Assembly: GCA_903813345.2 (NCBI GenBank)
Contig: CAIIXF020000003.1
Span: forward strand, 27,603,248-27,667,247
Length of the DNA stretch: 64,000 bases
DNA from: Owenia fusiformis
Taxonomy: Eukaryota > Annelida > Polychaeta > Sabellida > Oweniidae
Direction: 5' to 3'
Shown here: positions 1 to 12,298 of the stretch, one piece after another
Position numbering within the stretch: position 1 is the first letter of the stretch
How the letters are laid out: every line of letters begins with the position of its first letter
Translations under genes and position numbers: made by a program
Notes under the pieces: generated by a model
Seen by the model: only the letters and a program-made list of their open reading frames with translations
Databases searched by the model: none
What the model was told of the DNA's origin: nothing

Positions 1-3000
1 GCCCTCTATATTCGTATTCTTAACATATTGCCCTTCAAGAAAAGCAAGGTAATACTGATTCTTCCTTCCCAAAAAACTGACAGTATGTAGTACGATTGCG
101 TTGACAAATGCATTCAAGGAGACGTTGATTAATCGGAAACTACAAAGGGCAACCTTGAAAACGAAGGTACTCACGAAATAAATTTATCAACCATGATATA
201 ACCATTAAGGTTATAAGGAGGTTACAATACTTCCGCAAGCCAACAATTGTACACAATTCAAGTCATACATATAAAATGGGATAATCTATTTTATAATTTG
301 TAAAGTGGGTGTGTGTGACAATCGACAATTACTTGTATGCCGTTGCAATGCCTTGTTGTTTTAAGATCAGAGTCTCTACGTGCCAAAGGAACAATTGCTT
401 CGGTTACTTTGACTCACTCCGATGTTTCTTAGACACAGGTAGGTGGTTATTTAAGGCAATCATTGCGAGATTTGAATGATACTAAAGTAATCAATCAATT
501 CTTAGTCGGATGCATTCGAAGATAAACTCGTAGAATCGTAAATCATCATCCGAAACGAAGAACTGTAGAACAATTCTTAATTCGCCACAACGAGTTCACC
601 TTTTTTATTTTCACAACTTTCCGCCACTTTGGAATTTACCTTACCTAATGATTTTCATACATTCTTAGTCATCCATGTCCGTAACAGATGGTGATTGGCA
701 ATCGGCCGTTTTATAAAGGGATAATGAGCAGGAATTGGAAAATGGCGGACAGGATAATCATGTATGAGTTATGAAGCACTATGTGCGTTTTAGAGGAGAA
801 TTATTTCAGTATGTCTGGATAATATGTCATCATAATGTGCAAATAGCTACCCGTTATAGAAAAATAGAAATCATCCATATTAGAATGATAAATGAAAAAA
901 TGATGACGAAATGCACAATTAGATGACGTTACAACGTTCTAATCTAACAATTATGGAATGACTGGAGAATTAATGTCAAAGATTAAAATGAAATTTCCTG
1001 ATAACAGTAGAACCCGGAATTATATGATTGTATTATCTCTCCAAAACAACTCATTTCAATTATCCTTTGGAAGCCCCCAAATCCTGAAAATTGTAATTGG
1101 AGCTATAATCGCAATAATTGGGTGTCTACGAGCATTAGTATGATACTATTTTTACTGCAACTGATTGCAGAAATTAATCAATACCCGGATGTTGAATCGT
1201 CTAACTATGGGGCTAACTGTAGTTCATGACCGCTGGACCAAATTGACGAATTAATTGGTTGAGCAATGTTTTATTTTTTTGCGAGCTTTTCCCCATTTCC
1301 CATTATTCAAAACCTTATTGGCAAAACTGAACAAAATCTACCAATGTATTTTTGCATGATTTTTTGAAACAGAAAGTTGATCAAAATGAGCCAGTTCAAC
1401 CTTAAATGTCACTTTTTGGTTCACATGTATAGCCTAAACGTACATTCAGTTTAATATGAGTAGCACATGAGTAAGTGAGGAGCAAAGACGAAATAGTATT
1501 TCAAAACATGGCAAGAGAACGAAACATATTAGAGTCTAGTAATCAAGTTGTACGGAAAACAAACCCCGTATAGCCCCAAACTATGACCAAACGCACAAAA
1601 CATTGTATACCAACCCAACCTCAAAATTTGGGAATCTTTACAATTCAAAACCACGACATCGTTGGGCATTGCATTTATACTGATTCAGAATCTGATTCAG
1701 ATTTTAACAGTACTATTAGCAAACATGTATGCAATGTAAAGCGTGAAAGCAAGGAGTTTCAAGTGATGACGATCAGACAGACATAATTCATGGCCAATCT
1801 CGAAGAATTCCATAACTCGATCATTCGCAATACAGTATCTGAATGAATTAGCTCTATGAACTAAAGTGGCCACAAATCGGATTGAAATACGACATTATGA
1901 CGCACGGAAACATAGGAAGACGCCACAATAACTCAAATATGATATAGATATATACAGATTAATTCTCTCAAGTTTAATCAGGTTGATTAATAGAACTACA
2001 TATCTAAATTCCAATTAGACACTAGATTCAGATGACAAATGCAAAAACATAAATTTGTTATCCATAAAATTTAAATTCATGATTCTTATTGGTCAAAACA
2101 AGATTAAAATAGTTTCCAATCTTTCTTTTAAATTAACTTGAGCATCTAGTTTACAAGGATTAATAGTCCCACTCTATGTAGGCGTAAATGACGTATGCCA
2201 GAGAGTAAACGGTATTACTATCAAATACAATTTTAACGGCGCTGTTTTCAGTGGTTCATACGTGTAAACTTTTATGATGGTTCCAGAAACGGTTCATAGA
2301 GGGAGCTCAAATGGAAGATTGGTAAATACATGGATGAGAACCATTAGGTACTACCGTTTGATAATCATTTACGAAAGTTCAATCACTCCAAATTAGTTTT
2401 TTTCGTGACACCGATCTATCTGTTATTCTATCCGTCAATGGCGATTGCAATGTCTCACTGTCTCCCAAGAATTAGGAAATTACGTAAACTGCGCCACTCC
2501 AATATAATTTGTTCATTGCGCCATAACAACTCTATTATTTGTCAAATGAGATATGGTAAAACACACACACTCTAGTGGGAATATATGTTCAAAGGCATCT
2601 CATAAATCTACTCTTTACTTTAATAACGATGGTAAACTTAAGAAAATTGCGTAATATTCGAGTAATCGGGCGTTCAATTGACAATGACGCTGCACGTGCT
2701 TAAAAAGACTTAAAACAAACGCCTTGTAGAAAAAGGTGTAATTAAAGATATCAAGGTATAAAATTACCAGGTAATGTACGTTTTGAAGTCACATTTCAGA
2801 CCTTTTTCGCTCGGTTACAGAGACACTGATTTATTGACTAAGTTTTTAAGTTTCCTCAGTTAATAAAGGAACCATGTTTATGGATTATATCCTTCACCAA
2901 CATGAATCGATCTTCTTCAAAATAACATTCTATGAAATGTTTCAATTAGTGTTTTGAAAAATAGAATGTCAACTTTGATATTTCATGTCAGAAATTGACG

Positions 3001-4717
3001 TGCGTAATGCTCTATCCATCTAATATCCTTCGAACGTCAACACCATTTTGAAAATTGCAATTTGAAAAATACTTGTCAGTTTTAAGGGTATCTGTCAGAT
3101 CTCTCTTTCCAACCACTGTTATATCCTGTAAACATCAACTACTTGGTGCTACATGAAGTATTACTAAATTATTTAAGATATGTTATACTTACATAGATGT
3201 CATATTTCCCGCCAAAGTCATCATGAGTGTAAACAAATAAAACTACTGAGTGTTTGATGGAGTTAATAATCCGATTTTGCAGCCGCTCTGATTGGAGGCT
3301 ATCCCCGGAGTGACATCACTGATCAATTCGAACGTAAATTCTTACATGCAATAATTTATAACTATATCCAATACCTCCGCCTGGTCTTATAACCCAATCA
3401 ATCAAATTAAGAAATTCAAGAAATTCGAGAATAGTTTTTGGATTTTCGGTTTCGAAAAAAGTGACGCAATTAATTTACTTAAAGTGCAGGAAGATCCCCC
3501 GATACAAAGTTCGTTATCTTGTCTGGCCTCCTGGAAATGAATTGGCTCACATCGCTGGATTAGTAATTATACAAGCAAGCAGTCGTTTATGAAAAAAGCA
3601 GAATTCCATTACAATAAATCAATTTGAGGATGGTTTAATCATAGTAAAATGAAAACAAACTACCTTTGCATAGATCATGCAGGTCGACAACTATTGCCTC
3701 AAGAAATGAATTATGTTTTTGTTCCATTTAGGTATTTATCTTAATCGCATCTTTTAGCAACAGATGGAAACCCGCTATGAAAAGGTAAATTTCCAGCTTC
3801 ATTCCACATCGCTTGTATACTTATCCCAACTGTGAAGTATAGACAACCATGTATAAAAGTGATCTACCAAGTTGCAACATATTAAAAAGTAGAATTAATG
3901 ATCCTGAAAATGTTTTGCTGTGATGGAAAAGGTCTCAGAAAACAATAAAGATCTCATTCATCATTCCTTTTGTCAAAAGGATTCATTGATCTCGTGGCTT
4001 TGTTCTAATGACCAATCCACTTCAGATACGATAACAATCTTCTGTATAACTCAGATAAACTCTTGTAGATACAAATTTCTGCAGTTGGATACGATGTATA
4101 GGATTCGCCACTGTAGAGTTTCAGTGATAAAATCAAAAACTGGAATAAATATATTTGCATTTTTTTTTCACGCTGGGAACTTATGCGTAAAATATGTTCG
4201 CACTTAATATAACTGTTATCGTGTCAATCATTTTAATAACATATGTTTTAACTTTCAAACTATCTTAAGGAATACATATTGAACTTATCTTGAAATCGAG
4301 TGCTAATAACAAAATAAAAAATACATCGAATGTCACAGCGTTGTTGGTTGTGGAGTGAAAAGCAAACATTGTAATGTTGAATTCAATTATTGTAATTCAG
4401 AAAGCAATAACTTTAGCGAATGCAACAAACTTATGTATATTAATTATATCTAACCATTCACAAGTGCCATTCTATATCAAATGTCTGATTACTTCAATTT
4501 GCATGTCTGCGCCTTATATTTATACACAAAGAAAAATGAAAATATGTTTTCTTGTCACAGTGCAGCAGGTGTCGATTCAAACCTATGTTATTAAGAAACT
4601 ATGATTGTTAAGTATACGTGGAACTTCTGTCTCTCTAAAGGTAACACAGTGACGTAATGGTATGTACAACCTGCTAGTATTCCTCATGTTTTGCAGGCCC
4701 GCTTTATTGGACATAAC
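1..4717. other. Gene-free AT-rich stretch
   Basis: No reading frame here shows recognisable protein features; the short open frames have the composition of random AT-rich DNA. At the extreme left edge (about 45-75) the bases CAAGGTAATAC followed by a CTTCCTTCCC-like tract resemble the start of the conserved minus-strand segment seen at 16709, 26192 and 31600, so the window may begin inside another paralogous block. I see no RNA gene. Confidence 0.45.
1490..1640. repeat. Remnant of a paralogous block (block 0)
   Basis: Around 1557-1595 the sequence AAAACAAACCCC followed by a TATAGCCC-like stretch and an ATGA-CAAACG stretch matches 27145-27185 with few mismatches, in the same orientation. In the second location it lies some 700 bases to the right of the promoter-like segment of block 2. 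The similarity at 1.5 kb therefore probably marks the right-hand tail of a further block whose body lies left of this window. Similarity is moderate and was judged by eye. Confidence 0.4.
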
Positions 4718-4863
4718 TAATGCCTGGGTCACATATGCTCCGATCCATCACCCGGCGCCCGGCCGATTGAGTGTTTTGTTCAATATTGTATTCAATTTTG
4801 AACAAAATACTCAATCGGCCGGGCGCCGTAGTGAAAATCGGAGCATATGTGACCAAGGCATTA
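4718..4863. mobile_element. Palindromic MITE, TAATGCC family, copy P1
   Basis: This 146-bp element is a nearly complete palindrome. It begins TAATGCCTGGGTCACATATG and ends with the complement, CATATGTGAC-AAGGCATTA. The arms meet in an AT-rich centre near 4790 and carry an inner GC-rich box (CGGCGCCCGGCCGATTGAGT on the left, its complement on the right). Short open frames on both strands across it are by-products of the palindrome. Related copies occur at 35903, 36474 and 47537. No transposase is present, so it would move in trans if at all. Confidence 0.85.
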
Positions 4864-5149
4864 CGGACAGTTAATTGATATGATATAAAATTCACTTCAA
4901 GTACTTTTTTGGTGGGTGGGTGCGTGGGTGAAAATTAAAACATTAAATGATTCAAACATCACTTTAGAAGTCAATATCATCATCACGCGTCACTAAAATG
5001 CAGACCATCGGGACAACTTTTGAATCCGTATGTGCCAAAAGGTTCACGTTTACTAGCAATATTGCCAATTTCCCTCTTCCTAGTTTAATTGACCAGATTA
5101 CTAATTTATGAGTTGATTGGCAAGATAACGCAATCAGCCAGAACTGTTT

Positions 5150-5417
5150 TACTCTGATTACCTTTTACCATTTTTCTCTTTTGCCTTTAATTATTATTTC
5201 ACTCTGCTTATCCTTTCCTATTTTACTCTGATTACCATTCACCATTTCACTCTGACCACTTCCCTTTAGCTATTCTAATCTGACTGCAATAGTTTATTTT
5301 TTTCTCTGACTATCAAAATTTACCATTTCACTCTGACTACACCATTCACCTTTTTACTCTGAATAACTTTTACTATTTTAATCTGACTACCCAAGTTTAC
5401 TACTTTACTCTAACTAC
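5150..5417 (+). repeat. Degenerate tandem repeat, TTTTACTCTGATTACCATT type
   Basis: About ten diverged copies of a roughly 25-base pyrimidine-rich unit (consensus like TTTCACTCTGACTACCATT) follow each other between 5150 and 5417. Unit length varies by several bases and internal homopolymers differ, so this is an old minisatellite. It has no coding potential. Confidence 0.7.
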
Positions 5418-5994
5418 AACGGACAATAGAGGGTTTTCTAAATAGCTTTAAAATCTCGTAAAGTCTCGTTTTTCATTCATATAGGAATATTCTATTAGTT
5501 TACTATTTTATCTTTCCTTTGTATGAAGTACTACTAACTGAAACACACTAAAGGTAACCTTTGAAAACACAATGCAACTCAAATAATGACATATACAAGA
5601 ACAATTGCCTTCAAGATAAAAGAGAATAATATCAGAATCGATAAAAACAATTCGTAAAACAATGTTTTACCGAATTAACATGACAGGATTTTAATTGTAT
5701 ATGTACAATATATGAATATTAACCAATGTATAGTCACATACTGATCAGGTCAAAATTGATTTAATGACAACTTGACCAACGGCTAGCGTTTAATATACAT
5801 CTATCACGACTAAATTATTTAAATGATTTGCCTGGAATTTTAATTTTTTAATTTTAGACAGGTCTTCAATATTAACAGAATAAACACAAACAACAGCCTA
5901 TGTCTAAACTTTTAGATTAAAGATCGACATTTCTTTGATTTGGCCAATAGCCAATAAGAAGAACAAATCTTCTACCAAGACTTACACTCCCCTC

Positions 5995-6117
5995 CATATA
6001 GGTTTGGCAACCTTTTTTAACCATGGACATACTAGTACGTGTTACAACCCCCTTCGCTTGTTTTCTTATTTTCATAACCCGCAGGTAAAACCAATGTTGC
6101 CAAAATGGAGGGGAGTG
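5995..6117. mobile_element. Short TA-target MITE, CACTCCCCTCC ends
   Basis: A 123-bp insertion flanked by TA on both sides (5993-5994, 6118-6119). The left end reads CACTCCCCTCCATA then GGTTTGGCAACC; the right end, complemented, reads CACTCCCCTCCATTTTGGCAAC. The same terminal CACTCCCC with TA flanks bounds the 731-bp element at 61107-61837, so the two probably used the same mariner-type transposase. There is no internal gene. Confidence 0.7.
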
Positions 6118-8110
6118 TATTTCACATTTATTTCACATCCAAAAATCATTACATCAAATGAAAGATGCATTTGAGATAAATGAGATTTCATCGAAATGAA
6201 AATCATATATCGATAGTCAGATAGCTCAGTATGTGGAGATAGCCGTCGGGGAATTCAAGCTAGGTCCAGGTGGACTTTAGATTTTTATGATGGCTAATGG
6301 GTTTGTGCTTAGCTTTGACTTTATTTCAAGGTTTGTGTACGTGTATACATCAAGGTGAGGTCAGATCAAATGAAATCGTGTCGATCAAGAGGGTTTGTAC
6401 TTCTGTTTTTTGCATCACTTTAGTTTGAAGCTTTGTTATTCGACTTGTAAACGTTTTCACAAATGTCCGAACGTTGGGCGCAGACATCCTGAATCCTGAT
6501 TCCTGAGGGATCAAAGGGACAGAGTGGATGATTCCCGAGTCCGGTGTTTATAGTCTGATATCTTGCCTATAACCTTTGTATGTCCTTTTTGAGATCCCAG
6601 TTGTCAGGATAATGCAGACACAGTAAAATTTGGATTAGTTTTAGGGAAAACGTTGCTAAAAACCTTATTGATTTTGAAAAAATTGGAATGCATTTTTCAT
6701 AACCTGATCTCAGATGTCTTTCTTTTTCCTTTTCTTTGCAGACGTTGTAATTAGCTGTTGTTGTATTGCTTTAATATTTTTATGTATTTGATGAATTGTT
6801 GTTTAGAGGATAAAGGTGTTTATATTGCAATTGTTGGCAACTGATTGGATCTTAAGTGTATTCTCTTGAACTCAGGAATACCGGCTGCTTATCATATGTT
6901 CGTTGGTCTCAACTCATCCATCAATGTTTTCCAAGAAATAGTCACTAATAGATTACTAGATTATAGTAATGGGTCTGTTGGTTGGTCATCGTACATTGTT
7001 TTTTTTTTCAATACGATTCTCATGCTTCACAGCAGCGGCTTGTTTTTGTTTTTCAAATGTGACCCATTTTTTGTGCGTTCTTTCAAGATACAACCCCATG
7101 TACCTGTCTTTGCCGAGATGATAAAATGAACAACGAACATGCATATCAGTACAATTTTTACAGGTACTGTAGAAGAACAGCCAGATGGCAAAGAAGCTTG
7201 TGAATAATCAAACCCATTGCTTAAAACGGTTAGAAATTTCATCCCTCATCAAAGTCCAATTCTGAAAGGTTACTTTTATGTTAGTCTCAGCTAATGATGA
7301 GTTATGATATGTGATACACACAGAATGGAAACTTGGATCTCGAATGGAACAGATGAAAGAGTATAACTTCACTTGTAAGTTTTCTTTCATAGATACATTC
7401 CGGATCTGCTATCGCCTTAAGTTAAAGAAGGTTAACTTAAAGCGACAGTGACACCATACTTTGGTAGCATCTTCAAAGGTAAACTTTCCATAACTGATTC
7501 CGTATAAGAACGCAAGAAATGTCAAAGATTGATTGATGATCGCTAGTCAGGAGATATTATTGAAACGATGTTCAATATTGTTTGTACATCCGTAACGCCA
7601 TATTTGTGCGCCCTATAGAAGGGTAAATATGAGATCTAAAGATGGTGAAATTAGTAATAGATTGGGGTATAAAGATGGAGGATCGGATATGAATGTGCCC
7701 ATCACTTAGTGGCATTATAGTATCCAGTGTTACTTCGCTTTGAGGATTGGGCAAGAGGTTTTGGAGATGAAGGGCCAGCAGATATCTATCCACACATGAC
7801 AGAAAATTCAAGGATCGTAAGGACAGAAAACAGTTTCCTCATTAACCTCACATGAATACGTATAGATGTCACTTAGGTTAGTACATATATCCTAAATGAC
7901 ATCATCCAATGGCAAGTCTTACTTCACTTGAAGGATTGGGCAGATATATTTGTTTGTTCAAACGAGGTAAATTGTTCGGCATTCCATGTCCATTAACTAG
8001 CATATCAAAAATCCAAACCCTTTTGGCAAAATACTAATAGAAACAAGCCACAGGGTGAACAATATAGTACCTACAGTAAAACATAGCAATGTGTGCTCGA
8101 TAACCCAGAA
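6118..8110. other. Gene-free stretch
   Basis: Nothing with coding character was found. Near 6220-6260 a TAGCTCAGTATG box followed 25-30 bases later by GGAATTCAAGC vaguely recalls tRNA A and B boxes, but no cloverleaf can be drawn with confidence. Pyrimidine and T tracts are common around 6700-7030. Confidence 0.4.
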
Positions 8111-8657
8111 AGCAAGATGGCCGCCGAAAAGTTAATAAGTCCTAGAACTTCTTACCGTGTAACATGTCTAAAAATCGGCAGTAAATCTGTTAATTGGTTT
8201 TCCTGGAATCACGATGACAAGATTTATCGAAGAACTTTCAAAATGGCCGCCAGAATGCAAGATGGCTGCCGAAAAGTTGATTGACTTAAGAACTTCTTAC
8301 CATGTAACATGTGCGAAAATTTGAAGTAAATGCGTCAAGTGGTTTTCCTGGAATCACGATGATAGGTTTATCCAAACATTTCCAAGATGGCCGCCAGAAT
8401 GCAAGATAGCCGCCGAAAAGATAATCAGCTTTAGAACTTCTTACCATGTAACATGTGTGAAATTTTAAAACAAATTTGTTGGGTGGTTTTCCTGGAATCG
8501 CGATGACAAGATTTATCTAAAAACTTCCAAGATGGCTGCCAGAATGCAAGATAACCGCCATAAAGTTAATCAGCTCTAGAACGTTTTACCATATAACATG
8601 TGTGATCATTTGAAGTAAATCCGTCGAGTGGTTTTCCTGGAATCGTGATGACATGAA
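8111..8657 (+). repeat. 145-bp tandem array with AAGATGGC motifs (about 4 copies)
   Basis: The marker AACATGT recurs at 8161, 8306, 8450 and 8595, giving periods of 145, 144 and 145 bases. Each unit has the order AAGATGGCCGCC-type box, AGAACTTCTTACC, AACATGT, TGGTTTTCCTGGAATC, GATGACAAG, then a second ATGGCCGCCAGAATGCAAGAT-type box. The paired ATGGC boxes resemble the YY1 recognition motif (core AAGATGGC). Copies differ at roughly one base in ten. Open frames through it are fortuitous: the period is not a multiple of three throughout and stops interrupt them. Confidence 0.85.
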
Positions 8658-9416
8658 AGTGGGACGCCACCCGCCCATCAAACTTACGACAATATCGTCC
8701 TTTTTTAGGTACGATAAAAACAATAAACAGAACAAACAAATCTACAACTAGATAATTTTTATTAATCATAACAAGTAATCAAGAATTAAAGATCATCTAT
8801 ATACCTTAACTAAAAATATATATAACTAAATAATTTTTATTAATTATCACCAATTGTAAAAAACTCCCATTTATATACTTTTACAATATTATCTATAATT
8901 TAATGATAAATAAATTAGTTATCATACAATTATCAAAAGTATTCAAAAACATTTATAATCATTTATATACATTCTATTGTAGGACATAATATTGTTTTGG
9001 GCATATGGCGCATTCATTGAGAATATATTCTTTTGTGAGAACCCAAAAATGATGATCTCGAATTTCATGAGGAAGTCCTCGAATGAATATGAAAAATTAC
9101 ATCCGATCGGCATCAACCACAGTGAAAAGCAGTGATGAATACGAGAAGCGAGAATGAAGGATACTGACAGGGGAGACAAACTTTTGAAAAAAGTTCATCG
9201 AACACAAAAAATAAGTCCCAGCAACGTATTGAAGTTGTGATGAATATTTCAACTTTCATATCAGCCAAAATTGTTTCGAGATTTTCAACGTATAGAATTA
9301 ACATTATTACCATCTTGCCGGGCCAGTTCTAGGGGTTTTAGTGCTAGTTTAGAAGGCGTTTATTTTACTATATCGACCTGAGAAATGTGTGACGTCATAG
9401 TGGTGGTCCATATGGA
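8658..9416. other. Gene-free AT-rich stretch
   Basis: Very AT-rich, with a diverged short direct repeat (ATAATTTTTATTAAT at about 8751 and 8828). Near 9365-9405 a fragment reading ACTATATCG-CCT-AGAAATG resembles one arm of the hairpin at 9520-9642 and may be a truncated copy. No gene was seen. Confidence 0.4.
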
Positions 9417-9442
9417 CCGGTCTAGAATATATTCTAGACCGG
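9417..9442. repeat. Perfect 26-bp palindrome
   Basis: CCGGTCTAGAATA and its exact complement meet with no spacer, producing a perfect inverted repeat. It sits just left of the 9520 hairpin. It could be the relic of a collapsed hairpin transposon or a dimeric protein-binding site; the sequence does not decide. Confidence 0.8.
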
Positions 9443-9519
9443 CAATTTTCCCCGGGAAATTAGATATCGTTCAATGCGTAAGATTTTCTTGCTATTTCAG
9501 TCCTGGTCGTTAACGGTGG

Positions 9520-9642
9520 TAATAATACTAATAACGTCATTTCTGCGAGCCATATAGTGAAATATTGGACCTTGGGCCTTCGGCCCTCGGTCCAATATTT
9601 CACTATATCGCCCTTAGAAATGACGTTATTGTACTATTATTA
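9520..9642. mobile_element. Hairpin MITE with GGCCTTCGGCC centre
   Basis: The two arms (about 58 bases each) are nearly complementary: TAATAATACTAATAACGTCA on the left and its complement on the right, with CACTATA, GAAATATTGGACC and a central GGGCCTTCGGCCC turn. This is a near-complete foldback with no gene. The arm containing ATAACGTCATTTCT is repeated imperfectly at 9365-9405. Confidence 0.8.
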
Positions 9643-11873
9643 AAGTTTATTGGTGACCACTAATCGCTAAACTGGCATAATAGGTTGTTTGGAATTAAAA
9701 TAATATTTGAATTTTTTCAAATTCGTCCTCTGAATAAATAATAGGTATTAGTTTGATTAATTGATAATATATTGAGAAGTAGGTGGCTTTTAAGTATTGA
9801 CAATAAAGACGTCTAATTAATAGATAGACATTTAGTCCCCATTAATCCCAAGTAAGGATGAAGCAATACGTCTACCCACACATAACAAATAAGTGTTCTT
9901 AAATTGCTGAGCATTACAAAACTACATCCCTTTTATTCTCTTGTCTCTTGTCACATCGAGGAGTGCCTTTAATCTACTTTGTGTCTCACCGATTTAAGAC
10001 TTAAAGGATCCCCCAATGTAAACCAGTCGATTACTTTCGCTAGTAACCACATTCTGAATGCCAGGGCACTTCTTCGGTCATACATACTGCCTTGATGCAT
10101 CGAGATCTTCGTGCACCAATCAAAGATCACAGGAAACTAGAGAAAAGGCAAATTGTGGAACAAATCGTGTTCACTGGCGGACCCCCCTTGGGTGGGCCCA
10201 GAAAAAATGTGGGCCCAAAAATTGTAGGGCCTCAATTAGTGGGCCTTTTTGGATATTTCTTGGCCTTTATGGGCCTTTTTTGACCAATTTGTCAAGAAAT
10301 GGGCCTCAAGTTTTCAAATGTACTAAAGTCGCTACGCTCCACCGAACATAAATATACATTATTCAACTATGTGAAAAAGATGGAGTAGAAGATTCAAAAT
10401 AAAAATGTTACTTTTAATTAAGAGCAGTTCAAGAAATCACATGAAAGAAATATTGTGATTTACTGAGAAATCAAGATAGAATAGTCACAGAAAGAAGATT
10501 CATTATAGCGATTGATGAGGACATAAAAATGTAATTTGTTGACATAAAAGTGTAATTTGTTGACATAAAAGCGTAATGTGTTGCTTATCTATGATACAAA
10601 AAATCCTTTCTTTGCGAGAAAGGTAATGATGGAACGTCCTTCAGAATGCAAATTATTTCCTGTGATTGCGCTACATTGCCCAAATCAAACACAAGCTTAC
10701 ACATCGTTTCAACACTAGTACGGGGAATAGCGTAATCTGTCGGAAAGCTAAAAGATGTATGAGTCTATTCTCCAGTGGTATTTTCCTGGAATCTTAATCA
10801 ACGAACGCCCGAGACGTTACTGTATCGTGTGCCTTGAATTCAACAACGTCAAAAGTAATCATAAGTAAAGAAAAAACAATAGGGTTAATATTTTCCCTCT
10901 TCATACAATTTTTGCGTCAATAGGTCCCAGAGCACCAGAGGCTAATTAATCAGACAACAGACCATGTAAACCTTGTTCAAAGGCTGAAAAAGACCCATGT
11001 ATACAAGTAAATAATACAGTCGTCACTCCGCTTACTGGGTGACATGTTTCTTATCGTTGATATTTTCAGCAAACTGACAACCGACTTTGACTTTTTAGGC
11101 ACTCATATCTTTGATTGTGGATTTTTTCTGATATTGTTAACACATAAAATGATAATAAATCTGATTCTGAAATAAACAGTTGCAAAATTATTGTTAGTAA
11201 AGGCGTCAGTTTTTCAAAACTCTTAGAAAAAAATGTAAAAGCTGAAATCACCTTTTCTTCTGTTTCCTTTCCATATGCAACTGCGGAGGTTATAAAACAA
11301 CCAGATGAAGCAAATTGAAATAAAATGAATGCAATGATTGTGTAGGAGTGACTCCCTATAGCTATGGGATATTAAATTAGAGGGCAGTGGATGAAGGAGG
11401 ATTGTAAAGTCCCCAATCAAAATAAGGTTCGCGTGACATTATAGAATTGATTTATTACATTTAATATTAATTTCAGTACACAAAACAACTTTTAAAAGAA
11501 GAAAGGTGAAAATAAATTGAAAGAATGATCCTTGCTTGTGATTTAAACATAATAGTACTGTAAAATGTAAGCAATTGTAGACTGTATGGACTCAGGAGTC
11601 ATGATACAGTACATTGTGCAATATACTTGACGCACATAACGCAACGTCCCACCTATTCACATGTCTGATTCAAAATACAGGGTGGGTCAAAAACTTGGAC
11701 ATTAGGGGCTTAAATGTGTTTGTTACCATCATTAACAGAAACTCCGTAAAGTTAACATCCCAAATAACTGTTGTAACCATGGATATAATAAGATAAAATG
11801 AACTTTCGAATTCTAGATCTTTACCATATGTCTGTTCATAAACCACTGCTTAAGATTTTAAAGAAAAAACGAT
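9643..11873. other. Gene-free stretch
   Basis: No gene was recognised. At 10171 a CACTGGCGGACCCCCC end resembles the terminus of the small MITE at 62986 and starts a run of GGGCC-rich words to about 10300, but I found no matching right end, so it may be a solo or truncated element. A 21-bp triplication lies at 10520-10582. At 11685 TACAGGGTG resembles the ends of the elements at 12299 and 14258, again without a partner. Confidence 0.4.
10520..10582 (+). repeat. Three tandem copies of a 21-bp unit
   Basis: GACATAAAAATGTAATTTGT plus T is repeated three times head to tail (10520, 10541, 10562) with three substitutions in total. It is young and short, with no coding meaning. Confidence 0.9.
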
Positions 11874-11916
11874 CAAACAAACAAACAAACAAACAAACAA
11901 TTAAACAAACAAACAC
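11874..11916 (+). repeat. AAAC microsatellite
   Basis: A run of AAAC units with one interruption. A similar AAAC/AAAT-rich tract lies at the corresponding place in block 3 (29217-29262), and a weaker one in block 2 (23270-23430), which helps align the three blocks. Confidence 0.85.
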
Positions 11917-12298
11917 AATCAAACTTACAAAAATAACAAAAAGCAAAGGCCTAGGGACGTAACAATACTTAAATACCGATGAGAGATCAAGCTTATTAGG
12001 TAACCTTTCCAATACATTAGTTTGATTTTGTTTCATCTATTAGGTTCAGGCACTAACTGATCAATTTAGGTAGTGGAAAATTCAAATGACCGCAATATAC
12101 AAATACGAATATTATTCAAATAAACATCCCTTTAATGGGCATTTTGTCACATCGCCTCCTAAATTGATGGTTTTACTTCATTACTTTCTCGATTCTTTTA
12201 ATTAATTCCCCATTTTCTCATTCTTTATATGATTGTTGTCCCCGATAGCTATTTATAGACCGTTAGCATTCTTGATTAGAAATCTGGATGGGATAATA

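Noticed and set aside
4662-4895. Overlapping open frames on both strands containing APGRLS and AGRR words
   Set aside because: Both come from the GC-rich arms of the TAATGCC palindrome P1; identical words on the two strands are a consequence of the inverted repeat.
6214-6270. tRNA-like A and B boxes (TAGCTCAGTATG, GGAATTCAAGC)
   Set aside because: No acceptor or anticodon stem pairs, and the B box deviates from GGTTCRANTCC at key positions. At most a very old tRNA-derived SINE.
10058-10351. 97-codon frame with WAQKKCGPKN-type peptide
   Set aside because: Created by repeated GGGCC words following a CACTGGCGG transposon-like end; no domain.
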